64,000 bases of DNA from Parietaria judaica (GCA_954871525.1 OX940863.1:39728501-39792500); one strand, 5' to 3'. Shown: positions 32,067 through 44,494, counted from the first letter of the stretch. Translations and numbers: made by a program. The notes: generated from the letters alone by a model not told the origin.

Positions 32067-32928
32067 TGTTAAGGTCGGATCCGGTCAGATCCATCCTTAA
32101 CAATGCACAGATCTAATCTGAGAAGGGACAAACGACGTCGGAATCTGAGGGATGTCAAAGAGCGACGAAAAATACCAACGGGGAGAATCAAGGGACGACG
32201 ACGGGCGCAAGGTCGAAGGTCGACGATGGAAGTCAACGATGACGACGGCCGCAAGGTCGAGGATCGACGAAAGAAGTCGACGATGACGATAATCGCCAAG
32301 TCGAAGGTCGACGAGAGGAATTGGCGACAACGACGGATCATGGGCTCGACGAGAGAAAGGCTCGAGTCTCATAGGAAGAAGGGAAAGTAGCGTCGACGAC
32401 ACGAGCAAGGAGGGGTTTACAATGAAGCATCAACGGCACAGGAGATAGTGGAGGAGACTCTGGCGCGACGAGAGGTATTGACAGATTGTTGACAATGATT
32501 GATGGGACAAGCATTTAATGCTTAAGCACGCCTCGATGGGACGAGCATTTAATGCGGCCACCTCGGTAGTAACCCCAGTCGGCTCGAACCATGCAAAAAG
32601 AGAGGTGCACCAGGCCTCTGCCAGCCATGTGGGGGAATGGGCAGATGAGACTCCATTTTAGGCGGGAAGATTGGCCTATCGAAAGGAGGGAAAAACACAT
32701 GTACCCGTGACAGACTAATATAAAAGGAAAGCTAAGCCTAATGGTAACAAAAAAAAGAGTAGAAAAACCTATGTAATAAGAGATATCAATATACAAACTC
32801 AATTTTTTCTCAACATACTGTCCTCATCTTGAGTGTTCTTAGCTATTAAACGGGAAAAACCGAACCTCTTTTTTTAAAAACAAGGGATCAACCCTTGTGA
32901 TTGTTGAGTGTACAAAACGCCCTCAACA
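32067..32928 (+). repeat. 5' LTR of element 2
   Basis: 862 bp, TGTTAAGG...CCCTCAACA. The first 36 bases form an inverted repeat (TGTTAAGG...CCTTAACA, 32067-32102). TATA-like TAATATAAAAGG lies at about 32716. A short tandem repeat of GATGGGACRAGCATTTAATGC occurs at about 32500 and 32535. Confidence 0.85.
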
Positions 32929-32950
32929 GTTTGGCGTCCATCGTGGGGTT
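32929..32950 (+). promoter_or_regulatory. Primer-binding site of element 2
   Basis: GTTTGGCGTCCATCGTGGGG follows the 5' LTR immediately. It occupies the same place as GTTTGGCGCCGTCTGTGGG in element 1 and shares TTTGGCG, so the same primer class is likely, with mutations. Confidence 0.65.
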
Positions 32951-32984
32951 CAGTTTTTCTCTATCGCACAGTTAGAAGGTCAGG

Positions 32985-35315
32985 ATGATGACGACCAACA
33001 ACGACGACAGCAACACCGAACGCATAGAAGAACATAGAGTGGAAACAACGACCAATGACGTGGAACGCAACCGAACCACCATGGAGGAACTCCACCAGCA
33101 ACTGGCGGCGTCAACGGGGAAGAATCAACAACTCACCACCCTCCTGGACCATGCCGCCACCGACGTAAGAAGGCAATCCCCACAAAGTTTGATTGCGGGA
33201 ACATCAGCCCCAGGAGGAGGAAGTCTCGGGGGAGGAACGAGCGACTCAGCGCCTCTGTGGCTCGGCATCAACAAGATCCTCTTCCCATCTCCCGGCGACG
33301 TGTCCCAGGGAGAGCGCGAGGAAAAGCCTTCTCAGCAAAACACGAGCTCAAGGACGCCGCCACCACCACCACCACCACCACCACCGATGCAGGCTCCCTA
33401 CCACACCACAACCGCGACGATGGCAAGGCCAGTCCACCAAACGTAGGGGCAACACCAGCAAGCGGCAATGACAACCATGGCCGAAGCAAGGATCCAAGAG
33501 CACGTCGACCGAGCGCTTCAAGAGCTAACTTCGAGGATGGGATACGTAACCTCGCAGATGTATAAGGCAACGAGCGCAACACCGGAGATTGACAGATTGG
33601 TCGAGGAGTCGAGGCACACGCCTTTCTCCCCGCGTATCAGCAGCATCATGATCAACGAGATGCCGAAGATCTGGCCGACGGCGTATAAAGGAACGATGGA
33701 TCCAAAAGCGCACGTGAAGGCATTCCGAATCGCGACGGGATGAGTAAATGCGCACGAACCGGAGCGAGAAGCCATCATGTGCCATCTGTTCGTCGGTAGC
33801 TTGCAAGGGCCGGCTCTGGAATGGTTCGCGAGGCTTCCCTCCGACTTAATCAGCTACTTCGATCATCTCGTCTCCCATTTCCTACGGCATTATTCAATGT
33901 ACGTACAGAACGAGGTAAATATAACCGACCTATGGCTGCTAGAACAGGAGGAGGGGGAAACCCTCCGGAAGTTTATTGGGAAATTCAAGGACGTCATGGC
34001 ATGGGTCTCCGGGCTGGATGACATCGTCGCCATACAATCCTTGAAGCACAGCCTATGGTTCGACGCACCCTTCAAGGAGGAGTTGATTAAGATGCGCCCG
34101 TTGACGATCGAGGATGCCCTCCACAAAGCATCCGTGTTCATGCAAATGGAGGAGGAGAAGGCGGCGCTGGCCAAGAAGCACGAGTCGAGGAGCAAAGGGA
34201 AACAGCCCGAGAAGAAGGAGGACAGAGACTACAAGGACGGCCCCTCGACGAGGCCGAAAGGAGGAGAGGATGATAAGAGAACCTTGGGTCAACCGCGCGG
34301 GCGAGAGGGCTAGAAGCGTGCAGTCTACCACGTCGAGGAGAGGAGAGAACCCGCGGAAGGAAGAGAACAGGAGCGGAGAGCGTGGCCCAAAGACCCGAGC
34401 AAGTTTTGCAGCTTCCACAGGTTCTAGGGGCATTCCACCGAGGAGTGCGCCATGCTGAAGAGAAGGCTCATGGAGAAGTATTCAAAGGGGGAAATGCGAG
34501 GCGTAGATTTGGGAGACCCCCACGAACCATGGGGGAACAGTCGACGACAATACCGACGGGAGGAGCCACCGCAGGGAAATGGGAGTAGCCAGGCCTGGCC
34601 GAGGAGGAAGCCGGCCGCCGACCAAACGACAATCCAGCACACGGGCCGAGAATCCGGCGACGACGAGCCCCCGAGGGCAAGAAAGGGAATAGAGATGATC
34701 ATGGGAGGGTCGCACTTGTGTGGCGACTCCGTCAACAACATCAAAGCCCACCATAGAAGGGCGAGAGAACATAACTGAGGAGATGCGGTGATGGGCGGCG
34801 CCGACACCGAAATAGCATTTGTCGAAGACGAAGCCTGTGCCGACCCACACGACGATGCGTTAGTCCTTTCGCTGGGTGTCGGGAACTGTGACGTCAGCCG
34901 AATTCTGGTCGACAACGGAAGCTCGGTGGACGTCATCTTCTACGACGCCCTGGGGAAGATGGACATCGAGGGAATAGAGATCCAGGGGGAGGTCACGAAG
35001 GGTCTCGGGGTTCAACGGGGACGTCGCAACGTCGCTATGCACAATTAGATTGCCGATGTGTGTAGGAAGCATCAACAAAATGACGACGCTGATGGTGCTG
35101 GATTGCCCGTCGATCTTCAACATAATCCTCAGGCGACGTGGATACACTCCATGAGAGTTGTCCCGTCGACATACCACTAGAGCATGAAGTTCCCTTGCAA
35201 AGAAAGGAAGGTAGAGAAGGTCAAGGGAAACAAGGACGCCTACAGAACTCTTTACCTAATGAGCTATCGGACGACGGTGCATGAAGAGGAGCGGAGGGAG
35301 AAAGGCCACCTATAG
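32985..35315 (+). pseudogene. gag-pro: Element 2 gag-pro, inactivated by stops
   Basis: A single frame can be followed from the ATG at 32985 to the TAG at 35313. In-frame stops are at 33444, 33741, 34311, 34425, 34776, 35046 and 35178, and a locally shifted stretch lies around 34990-35160. Recognisable blocks: coiled-coil N-terminus (ELHQQLAASTGKNQQL), a run of prolines (33357-33390), gag core (FRIATG, LQGPALEWFARLPSD, HFLRHYSMY), knuckle FCSFH...GHSTEEC and protease motif LVDNGSSVDVIF. The order and spacing match element 1. Not translatable as it stands. Confidence 0.88.
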
Positions 35316-35321
35316 CAATTA
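35313..35321 (+). promoter_or_regulatory. Leaky-stop (readthrough) site between gag-pro and pol of element 2
   Basis: TAG CAA TTA in the common gag-pro-pol frame, at the position equivalent to 19210-19218 of element 1 (both follow the ...YxMS...R block shortly after protease). No ATG follows directly; the next in-frame ATG is at 35445, so pol could be reached only by readthrough. Confidence 0.7.
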
Positions 35322-37039
35322 ACGTCGCCCACCCCCAAGACCTCGGCGCGAAGGGGGGACAGCGGCAAGGGCGAGAAGACGAGAAAGACGAGAAGACCGG
35401 GAGACCAGAGGAAAGACCCAGAAGAAGGAACAGGAAGACCGAGCTTGGAGGCGGTGGAGCAAGTCTGCGTCGATGACACCAACCCCACTCGAACCATCGG
35501 CATGGGCGCGAACCTCGACCCTGACGTCAAGCGACAGCTTATTGGGTTCCTAAAGAAGAACCAGGGAAGCTTCTTATGGTCCCACGAAGACATGCCGGGG
35601 ATCGATCCCTCAATCATGGCGCATCGGCTCAACGCTGACCCAAGCCATCGATCGGTCAAGTAGAAGAGAAGGAAACTGGCATCCGACAAGAACAAGGAAA
35701 TCAATGAAGAGATGGATAGGCTGCTATCGACAGGAGCTATCAGGGAAGTCTAGTATCCCGAGTGGCTGGCAAAAACTGTCATCGTAAAAAAGAAGAGCGG
35801 CAAGTGGCGAGTGTGCGTGGACTTCACGGACTTAAACAAGGCATGCCCCAAGGACAACTTCCCCATGCCACATATTGATCGTCTCGTCGAAGCTACCCAC
35901 GGATATGAGCTGCTGAGCTTCATGGACGCCTATTCAGGTTACAACCAGATCAGGATTCACCCGGAGGACGAGGAGAAGACCGCTTTCATCAGCGAATGAG
36001 GAACGTATTGCTACAAGGTCATGCCTTTCGGGCTGAAGAACGCAGGAGCAACCTACCAGAGGTTGGTGACCAAGATGTTGTTGGAAATCGGGGTTTGATT
36101 CCCGACTCCATTAGCACGAAATATGCCTCCGAGCCGTCCCAGTAACATTTAAAAATTATTTTAAAGCGGAAAACTTGTTATCGTAACGGCACGGATATCG
36201 GGTAATAACCATTTTAACAAGATCCGATAAATATTACATATTTAATATTCACAACTCATTATTAATATCATAGTCGAAATAAGAAATAAATAGAAAGCGG
36301 TAAATGTTTGCATTTATTAACCCAATGCATAAAGCCGTACCTCAGTTGACGTTTCTGGCTGCGGACTCTGAAGTTCGGCAGGGCTCCGCCGGTGTTGAGG
36401 GAAACACCCGTGATCTTCCGGGATATTCTCCTGGACTCCTCGTACCGAAGCGTGGGCTTCGCCGGCAGGACTCCGTCGCAAAATTTAACTGAGGTTCTTT
36501 TGAAGCTTCCGGAGAAAAAAGTCTCCTAAGCCGAACCAGAAAAGAGATCAGAGGCAGAAAACTCGCAGACCCTAGAAAGAGTGGGAGAGCTCGAGTTTTT
36601 GCTCTGGGGAAGGTGTGAAAAATGTTGTAAATGAGCTCCCTATTTATAGACTTAGCCCGTAACCGAATTAGAGAAATTCTCTCATCAATTTTCGATTTTC
36701 TTATAATTAAATACAATAATTATCTCAATCCAATGACTAAGATTCAATCTCATCTAAATCCAATGGTTATAATTATTTAGGTATTTAATTAAATAAGAAA
36801 GACTTGGTAAATATAAAAACCAATCTTATCTTCTTATTAAATAAAAATCGAAAATATATATATATATATATATAATCAATTTCGAAATTTATAATTAAAT
36901 ATAATTAATTATCTCAATCCAATGGATAAGATTCAATCTTATCTAAATCCAATGGATATAATTAATTAGGGATTTAATTTTAAATAAGAAAGACTTGGTA
37001 AAAAGATATACCAATCTTATCTACTTATTTATCTTATTC

Positions 37040-37084
<45 letters not shown>

Positions 37085-40000
37085 ATAATAATTTCAAAAT
37101 TTCATTAATTATCTAGATCCAACGGCTTAAATTAATCTTAGACCGATCTAATGGATCAAATTAGTTTAGGATAAAAATCAAATATCTTAAGACTTAGTAA
37201 AAGCCCTAATTCGATTTAATCCTTAATCATATTTCAAAAATTATATATTATATATATGATTAATTAATTTCCAATCCGACGGTGAAGATTAAATCTTAAA
37301 CCGATCTAACGGATACAATTAATTAGGTCAAATTCGAAAACCCTAAGCTTGGTCACCAAGCTACTATTTTCGAATTAGGGTTAGGTCAAAAATCAATCAT
37401 CTTAATCCTACGGTTGATATTAAATCATCCCCGATCTAAAGGATAAGATTGATTTTAGGGTTTTTGCCAAAATACCAAACTTTAGGTACTTATGCCGCAA
37501 ATATTAAACCCTAGCTAGGTCAAACTCGTGTGGACTATATTATACAGGCCCACATCGATTTACACAATATATATATAATTAAATATGTATATTATTATTA
37601 ATATGAATCCATTAATTATTAATAAGTTATTAATAATTAAATCCAAATAATTAAATTATATTAATAATTCCTGATCTCAATATTACACATTAAAAATTCA
37701 TGGTGCCACACCATCATTTAAATTCGTGACATGTGATTTAATTTCATAGTTTATCGAACCGAGCATAAACTTAGAAAATCCATAAATCACAAACCGTAAG
37801 TCGAAATGACTTGGTTCAAAAAGCAAAGTTGCTTAGAATTTAATTTCCAACAACATGGTGCTGATAGAAAATCTAAATTCTAATTTTCTTTTATCAGTTA
37901 ATTTCGTGTACCAAGATATGGTACTTTTGCCACGCTGACGATAAAACTATCTGACGTCTGCCACAGACCTTTCAGTTTTATAAGTCTAGCCAAATGATTA
38001 AACATTATCCAGAATGTATTTTAATCACGTACGTATTATCCGTTACGGAGCTATCCTGGGGACCATGGACCCGTATCACTTAAGCTCCAACGAACTGCTA
38101 GTTGTTCGTCAAACCTCGAAGTGATTCCACTATAGACCCGAGGCTGCACTCTTTAGGGATACGGTATATATATTATTCCCTTTATAATAGCAGGGTGTCC
38201 ATTGATACAATCAAATTCGGGTTATTGATCTTTCACTTGATGATCCACACACGAGCAGGCGGTTTCTACCGTTATGCCCCTCATTGCATTTTTATCCTTG
38301 ACTCAGTCAGTAATATTATGAGTGACCCACTTATGGTTTTGATTCATAAGTTGCGCATGGGTACCTCTCACTTCTCACCACCGACAATCAAGGGAATCAT
38401 CATCACTCTGAAGAGAGCTGTGTGATGCCCATGTCTATGATCAAGCTACCCTTACTGCTGACTATCATGTTCCCAAAATAATAGTGTTGGGAACAACGGT
38501 AATTTATTGTGTTCTTTAACGGTTAAATCAAAGAACAATCAATCCATCAGCTCGGACTCAAGATCACTCAGGACTTAGATCGGATATTCATTTGATCATC
38601 TACTAGTGACTCAACTCCAAGTTATCAGTGACGGTCTTATATGATAACTTCCGGAGTTTAAGTCAGGTCCAGTCCAGTATGAAGACACTTCATACTTAAT
38701 GCACTTCTAGTGAGTGTGACACACACAAAATCCAGAATAGGATTGTCACTTAGTCACATTAATGACCTTATACGATTAATGGGCTCCCACCCAGTTGATC
38801 AGGTCACGGACATTTTAAGTTCATTTATTATGATTATTAATTCTTCCTCACATTGACTCTGTTGTGATAATAATAACATAATTGCATCCTTTATGAACTA
38901 AGGAAACAAACATTCTATTTTACTCTACCAGAAACTATAATAAGATTAACATAATAAGTATCATCTTTATTCAATGACATATCATAATCTTTTACAAATG
39001 GATAAAATATCTTGTTTAAGGACACATATGTCCAACAGATGTTCGGCAAGCAGATCGGGGAAACGATGGAAGTCTACATCGACGACATGGTGGTCAAATC
39101 CCTGAGGGCGACGACGCACATCGAGCACCTGGAGGAATGCTTCAGATCCTCAACCAACACAGGATGAAGCTCAACCCTGCTAAATGCACCTTCGTAGTGG
39201 CGTCTGGAAAGTTCTTCGGCTACGTGATCACGCGACGGGGAATTGAAGCCGACCCTGACCAGATTGATGCCATCAAGGGAATTCCCTCGCCTCGGAATAG
39301 ACGAGAAGTTCAAAAGCTGACCGGGAGGATTGCCGCCTTAAACAAATTCATCTCGCGCTCGACCGACAAAGGCCTCCTTTTCTACCAACTGTTGTAGAAG
39401 AATAGGAAGTTCGAGTGGACCGAGGGTTGCGAGAAGGCTTTTCAAGAACTCAAGGACCACCTCTTATCGCCACCGATAATGACCAAGCCGACGCTAGGGG
39501 AACCTCTGTACCTATACGTAGCGGTGTCAAACAAAGCGGTCAGCGGAGTGCTGGTTTGGGAGGACAAGGGAGAACGGAGGCCCATTTCCTATATCAGCCG
39601 CAAGCTCCTCGACGTAGAGAAGAGATACTCGCAAGTGGAAAAGCTAGCCCTGGTCGTTTTCGAAGCATCGACCAAACTGCGACATCATTTCCAGGCCCAC
39701 ACCATCGTTGTCATGACAGAGAGGCCGATATGTTCCATCATCCACGGCCCCAACCAGTCGGGGAGAATGAACAAATGGTCAATCAGGCTGGGTGCATATG
39801 ACATAGAATACCAGGTCCGAACGAGCCTCAAATCCGAGGTACTAGCAGACTTCTTGATCGAGCTCCCGACGGAAGCAGCGGAGCTGCACGATGAAGCCGG
39901 AACTTGGAAGCTGAACGTCGACGGGTCAGTGTCGTCACAAGGATCAGGCATCGGCATCAGACTCGTCTCTCCGATGGGGGACGTCGTGGAAAAGGCATGT

Positions 40001-41707
40001 TGACTCGGTTATTGTGCCACCAACAATGAAGCCGAATATGATGCTCTCATCTTCGGCATGTAGTTAGCTCTTGCGATCGGAGTTCAATACCTGGACGTCT
40101 TCTCAGACTCTCAGCTGAAAGTCAACCAAGTCAACAGAGAATTTGACCGACACGACGAGAGGATGGAGGCCTACGCCCAAATTGTCGAAGCCCTATCCAA
40201 GAGGTTTGCTTGCTTCAACCTCACCCAGGTGACGAGGGGAGACAACACCTACGCGGACGCACTGGTAGGATTGGGGTCAACCACCAAAGCCGGTGCACAG
40301 CGGACGATCACAGTGGAAACAGTCGATAAACCGAGCATCCCGCGGGAGGAAGGACCCGAAAAGAATAAGGCAAGGGACAACAGTGGGGATAGGAAAAAAA
40401 AGAGTGACGGCGCCAGCATCCACGACATCGAGGGAATCGGCGATCGAGAGGAAGAACAAGGCATGGTCGACGACTAGGGAACCCCCCTCCGTGAGTACAT
40501 CCTCGACGGCACCCTCCCTGAGGATCGACAAGAGGCAAGAAAGATTAGGGTAAAAAGCTCCATGTACACTGTCCTGCAGCAAAAACTGTATAGGAGAAGC
40601 TTCGCCGGACCATATCTGAGGTGCCTGGGCAGGAAGGAAGCCGAGTACGTGCTGCGAGAAATCCAAGGCGGAGAGTGCGGGAATCATTCCGGCGGACGAT
40701 CGTTGCTACGGAAGACCAAGAGGCAGGGCTTCTCTTGGGAAACCATGGTCGCCGATTCCAACGACCATGCCAAGAAGTGCGACAAGTGCCAACGCCACGC
40801 CCCCGCCATCAACTGCCCGGCGGAAGAGCTATCAGCGGTCACTGTCCCATATCCATTCATGAAGTGCTCAATGGACATCGTCGGACCCATGCCCGTCGGA
40901 AAGAAGCAGAAGAGATTCATGCTCGTAGTCACGGATTTCTTCACAAAATGGACGGAGGCTGAGTCCTATGCGAACATAAAGGACTATGACGTCGAGAGCT
41001 ACGTCTGGAAGAATATTCTCACCCGCTTCGGGCTACCAAGAGAGATAATCGCCGACAACGGTTCTCAGTTCATCTCAAGACGCTTCCAGGATTTCTGCAG
41101 GCGTTGGAGGATCAAGCTTAACACCTCGACGCCCCGGTACCCACAAGGTAACGGGAACGCCAAGGCAGTTAACAGCACCATAGTCGACACCATCAAGAAG
41201 AAGCTCGACGGGAAGAAAGGACTCTGGGCGGAGGAACTGCCAAGTTTGCTGGGGGTTTACCGAACGACTCCACACTCGGCGACCGGAGAGTCCCCCTTTG
41301 CCCTGGCTTTCGGAGTCGAGGCGGTGATTGTAGGAGTTCTGAGCCTCAGGCGAATATTTGCCCCGCGCGACGAGGAAGCTAACAACCAGAACCTGCGGCA
41401 CCAACTTGACCACATCGACGAAAGAATAAAGCACTCAAAGGTGCACATCGCTAATTACCAGAACACGATAGCCCGCCATTACAATAAGAGAGTTCGACCG
41501 AGGAGGTTTCGAGTGGGCTAGCTGGTCCTCAGACGAGTCTTCCAAAACACAGCTGAGGTCAATGCTGGGAAGCTGGGGCAGAGTTGGGAAGGGCCATACC
41601 TGGTGGCAGGAATCATCAAGCCATGTGTCTACGAGCTTAAGAATTCCAAGGGCGCAAAAGTGATACGGAGCTGGAATGTGAAGCACCTCAAGAAGTATTA
41701 CCAGTAG
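35316..41707 (+). pseudogene. pol: Element 2 pol (RT, RNase H, aRNH, integrase), interrupted by a solo LTR and stops
   Basis: RT segments: CVDFTDLNKACPKDNFPMPH (35814 on) and, after the insertion at 36079-39037, VYIDDMVVKS (about 39072). RNase H, a second RNase H (LNVDGSVSSQGSGIGIR) and integrase (ECGNHSGG...CDKCQRH; CSMDIVGPM; IADNGSQF) follow, ending at TAG 41705-41707. In-frame stops lie at 35661, 35751, 35997, about 39395, 40001, 40061, 40476 and 41519. The third integrase acidic residue is lost: GNGNAKAVN replaces GNGQAEVAN, a Glu-to-Lys change at about 41161. Domain order equals element 1. Confidence 0.88.
36079..39037 (-). mobile_element. Solo LTR of a copia family, inserted in element 2 RT
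   Basis: 2959 bp, TGTTGGAAATC...ATGTCCAACA, flanked by a perfect 5-bp duplication GATGT (36074-36078, 39038-39042). Its reverse complement aligns with the copia 3' LTR at 54444-57200, e.g. CCTTAAACAA near the start and GGCCTTATGCATTGGGTAAATAAATGC in pieces, so it is the same family in minus orientation. It contains TA microsatellites (36856-36873 and 37037-37082) and no coding sequence. Confidence 0.88.
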
Positions 41708-41860
41708 CCGTAACGACTGCTCATCGTGTAGATTCGGCATCGCCGGCTATTTTTGTCTTCCGTCTTCCACCAGTTTTCTAATATATCAAAAGTTTATGTC
41801 CAGCTCCAAGATAATTTGTTTTATAAAGCACCTAACCCGGAGGAAGAAGAGCCGGCAAAA

Positions 41861-42250
41861 GAGGCGCAATGCCCACGGTCGAGGCGCGATGCCCATAGGA
41901 CGCAATGCAGAGAAGACAATAAAAGAGGCGCAATGCCCACGATCGAGGCGCGATGCCCATAGGGCGCAATGCCATTGATCGACGGCGCAATGCCGAGAAG
42001 ATAATAAAAGAGGCGCAATGCCCACGATCGAGGCGCGATGCCCATAGGGCGAAATGCCATCCATCGACGGCGCAATGCTGAGAAGACAATAAAAGAGGCG
42101 CAATGCCCACGATCGAGGCGCGATGCCCATAGGGCGCAATGCCATCGATCGACGGCGCAATGCCGAGAAGACAATAAAAGAGGTGCAATGCCCACGATCG
42201 AGGCGCGATGCCCATAAGGCGCAATGTCATCGATCAAACGGCGCAATGCC
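41861..42250. repeat. 85-bp minisatellite downstream of pol in element 2
   Basis: Units begin GAGGCGCAATGCCCACG at 41861, 41925, 42010, 42095 and 42180, giving one 64-bp unit, three exact 85-bp units and a partial. Each is itself made of short repeats (GGCGCAATGCC, GGCGCGATGCCC). It lies between the pol stop (41707) and the antisense ORF, the same niche as the unrelated array of element 1. Confidence 0.9.
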
Positions 42251-42809
42251 ACGGAGGGTCCTGGAAACTACCGAAAAGACGGGAAGACCAGCGACGCTTA
42301 CCGAAAATGCACCGGGGGACCCTAAGCCTAGCCTTGGCAGCGACCCTAAGCAAGTAAAATTCGATCTGTCGCAAGTGCACTTGACAAGGGCAACTCAGTG
42401 ATCTTTGATCACGACCAACGTGCCGCCGATAGGGGACGCCTTATCGACGAGCACGGTCCTTTAAAAACCAATAGGGTGCGAGGCCCATCTTTTAAAATTT
42501 GACGGCGCGACGCCGAAGGGTGCGAAACCCATTTTTCTAAAAAAAAAAGTGAGGGGAGGACATATATACATATACATATATATCTGACACCAACGCGCAA
42601 AATTAAAAACCAAAGGAATATATTCATAATGTCAAACGTGTTTACAAAATTACAGGACTCGACTCAACAAGCGTGGCGCTCCGCTGAGTGAGATCCTAGC
42701 AACAAACCGAGTAGCAGGCTCGGATGCTTAAAAGGCCCTGGGTGCTACTCAGTTTGTTGCCAAACATCTGAATCTTCTACGGCACACGCGGAGCTGGCAG
42801 ACCGGTGCT

Positions 42810-43410
42810 CTACTTCGAAAAGTCGATGGCGTTCACAATGTCGTCCACAAAGCCTTCGACGGGGACTGATGTTTCCTGCTCTGGGGCTGGGATGGACAGG
42901 GCGTCGACGTTGGAACCGTACTCACCCCGCGGCAAGGGGTCAAGAAGAGCATCGTCTGAACCCAAAACCGCCAACCGACGATCGTCGAGGCTTGGAGGGT
43001 CGTACGGAGACAGAGGAGGCGAATTAAGATCCTCGGCGGCGCTCCGCTCCAATTCCGCCACCTCACTAGCGTACTCCTCGCGGAGAGCGTACCACCTCTC
43101 GAGCCGGGACCGAAGACCCTCAATCATCGCATTTTCGGGAAGGCCCTCGACCAGGAGGATGTTTGATCGACACCCGACAAGCATGCGATGGGCGTCGATG
43201 GACTCATCGAGCACCTGGTATCTCTCCTGCAGCTGATTGAGGTTGGCCAAAGCATTCTGAAATAGCCCCTGATGGGCATACTTCTCCTCGGCGACCTCCG
43301 TCTGCGTCGCCTCCAACTCCGCGACAATGGTGTTGAGCGCGGACCGAGATTGCTCCAACTGAGTAGACAGCTCCTTGACCCGGAAGACGAGATGGTCCTC
43401 CTCGACGGCA
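42810..43410 (-). pseudogene. C-terminal remnant of the antisense ORF of element 2
   Basis: On the minus strand an open frame encodes a heptad-rich coiled coil (VKELSTQLEQSRSALNTIVA...LNQLQERYQVLDE) and an acidic C-terminus ending VNAIDFSK. This resembles the last exon of the element 1 antisense ORF in layout. At 43410 it stops abruptly against LTR sequence, so its 5' exons, including the PF04195-type domain, are deleted. Confidence 0.65.
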
Positions 43411-43785
43411 GGCGGCCACCTCGGTAGTAACCCCAGTCGGCTCGAACCACGCAAAAAGAGAGGTGCACCAGGCCTCTGCTAGCCATGTGGGGGAATGGGC
43501 CGATGGGACTCCATTTTAGGCGGGAAGATTGGCCTATCGAAAGGAGGGAAAAACACATGTACCCGTGACACACTAATATAAAAGGAAAGCTAAGCCTCTT
43601 GGTAACAAAAAAAGAGCAGAAAAACCTATGTAATAAGAGATATCAATATACAAACTCCATTTTTTCTCAACATACTGTCCTCATCTTGAGTGTTTTTGGC
43701 TATTAAACGGGAAAAACCAAACCTTTTTCTTTAAAAACAAGGGATCAACCCTTGTGATTGTTGAGTGTACAAAACGCCCTCAACA
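43411..43785 (+). repeat. Truncated 3' LTR of element 2
   Basis: 375 bp beginning GCGGCCACCTCGG, equivalent to 32554-32928 of the 5' LTR, with about 14 differences. The first about 487 bases of this LTR are missing, together with the adjoining part of the antisense ORF: one deletion with its join at 43410/43411. Confidence 0.85.
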
Positions 43786-44425
43786 GTTTTTAATTCTCTT
43801 TTAGGATAGTTTCCTTTTTTGATTATTTTGCCACTTGAGAAGACTATTTATAGTCTAATTTTTAATAAGAAAAATCAGCTTCCAAGTGAATTCTAATATC
43901 TGGTAGGGATTAGGGTTTAGGGAGATTTCTCTCCCTATGATCCTCTGTTTGCATTCAAACTTAGACACCAGGTTCCGACGGCGGCGGAAGGCGGGGTGCA
44001 GCGGAGACGGATACGGCCGCTGGCCAAACTTGCTTCTATCAAATAGTCAATTTTTAGGCCGAACACAAAAGCCGGTCAAAATCACAAAAGCTACTAGCCA
44101 AACTTGAGGCACAATATGATTGTTCCATTATTTCCTTGAGTCTGAAGAAATACCATGGATTCATTCAGGTATTCTTGGAAATATATTTATTTATTGAGTT
44201 CTTGATAGAGCACAGAAATACAGCTTCCTCTTTTGAGCTTCAGCTCTGAAATGAGGTCAACGCTTATGTACAACCTCCAACCCTAGAATTACAATTCCTC
44301 ACGCATTTTCTGCAGATCCATACATTAATCTCTTCAGCATCCCCATAATACTGGTCGGCAGAAGTGAAGCCAAAGCGAGTCCCTTCGTTACGGTTTCGTG
44401 GAACAAGTAAGCCATCCACGTATCC

Positions 44426-44457
<32 letters not shown>

Positions 44458-44494
44458 ATTATTATATTAGTACACTTATTGTATTTCATAAATA
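43786..44494. other. Right flank of element 2 and intergenic DNA
   Basis: 43786-43850 continues repeat copy B. The rest is intergenic; about 43880-44040 looks like a decayed low-copy sequence with no frame. A (TA)n run of about 28 bases lies at 44425-44452, and the 3' UTR of the PI4K gene is expected near the end. Confidence 0.4.

Larger units (their letters stand above)
32067..43785 (+). mobile_element. Degenerate Ty3/gypsy Tat-lineage retrotransposon (element 2)
   Basis: The 5' LTR starts at 32067 and the truncated 3' LTR ends at 43785. Flanks are ATTTT (32062-32066) and GTTTT (43786-43790), a 5-bp duplication with one change. The empty-site sequence can be read from repeat copy A (...GTCGTTTTTTAATTC). 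Order on the plus strand: LTR, PBS, gag-pro, TAG-CAATTA, pol (split by a solo LTR), minisatellite, antisense ORF remnant, partial LTR. Many in-frame stops; the shared LTR segment differs at roughly 14 of 375 bases, so it is much older than element 1. Confidence 0.9.

Noticed and set aside
41861..42250. Regularly spaced repeats resembling a CRISPR array
   Set aside because: The whole 85-bp unit is repeated with no unique spacers, in plant nuclear DNA inside a retrotransposon.
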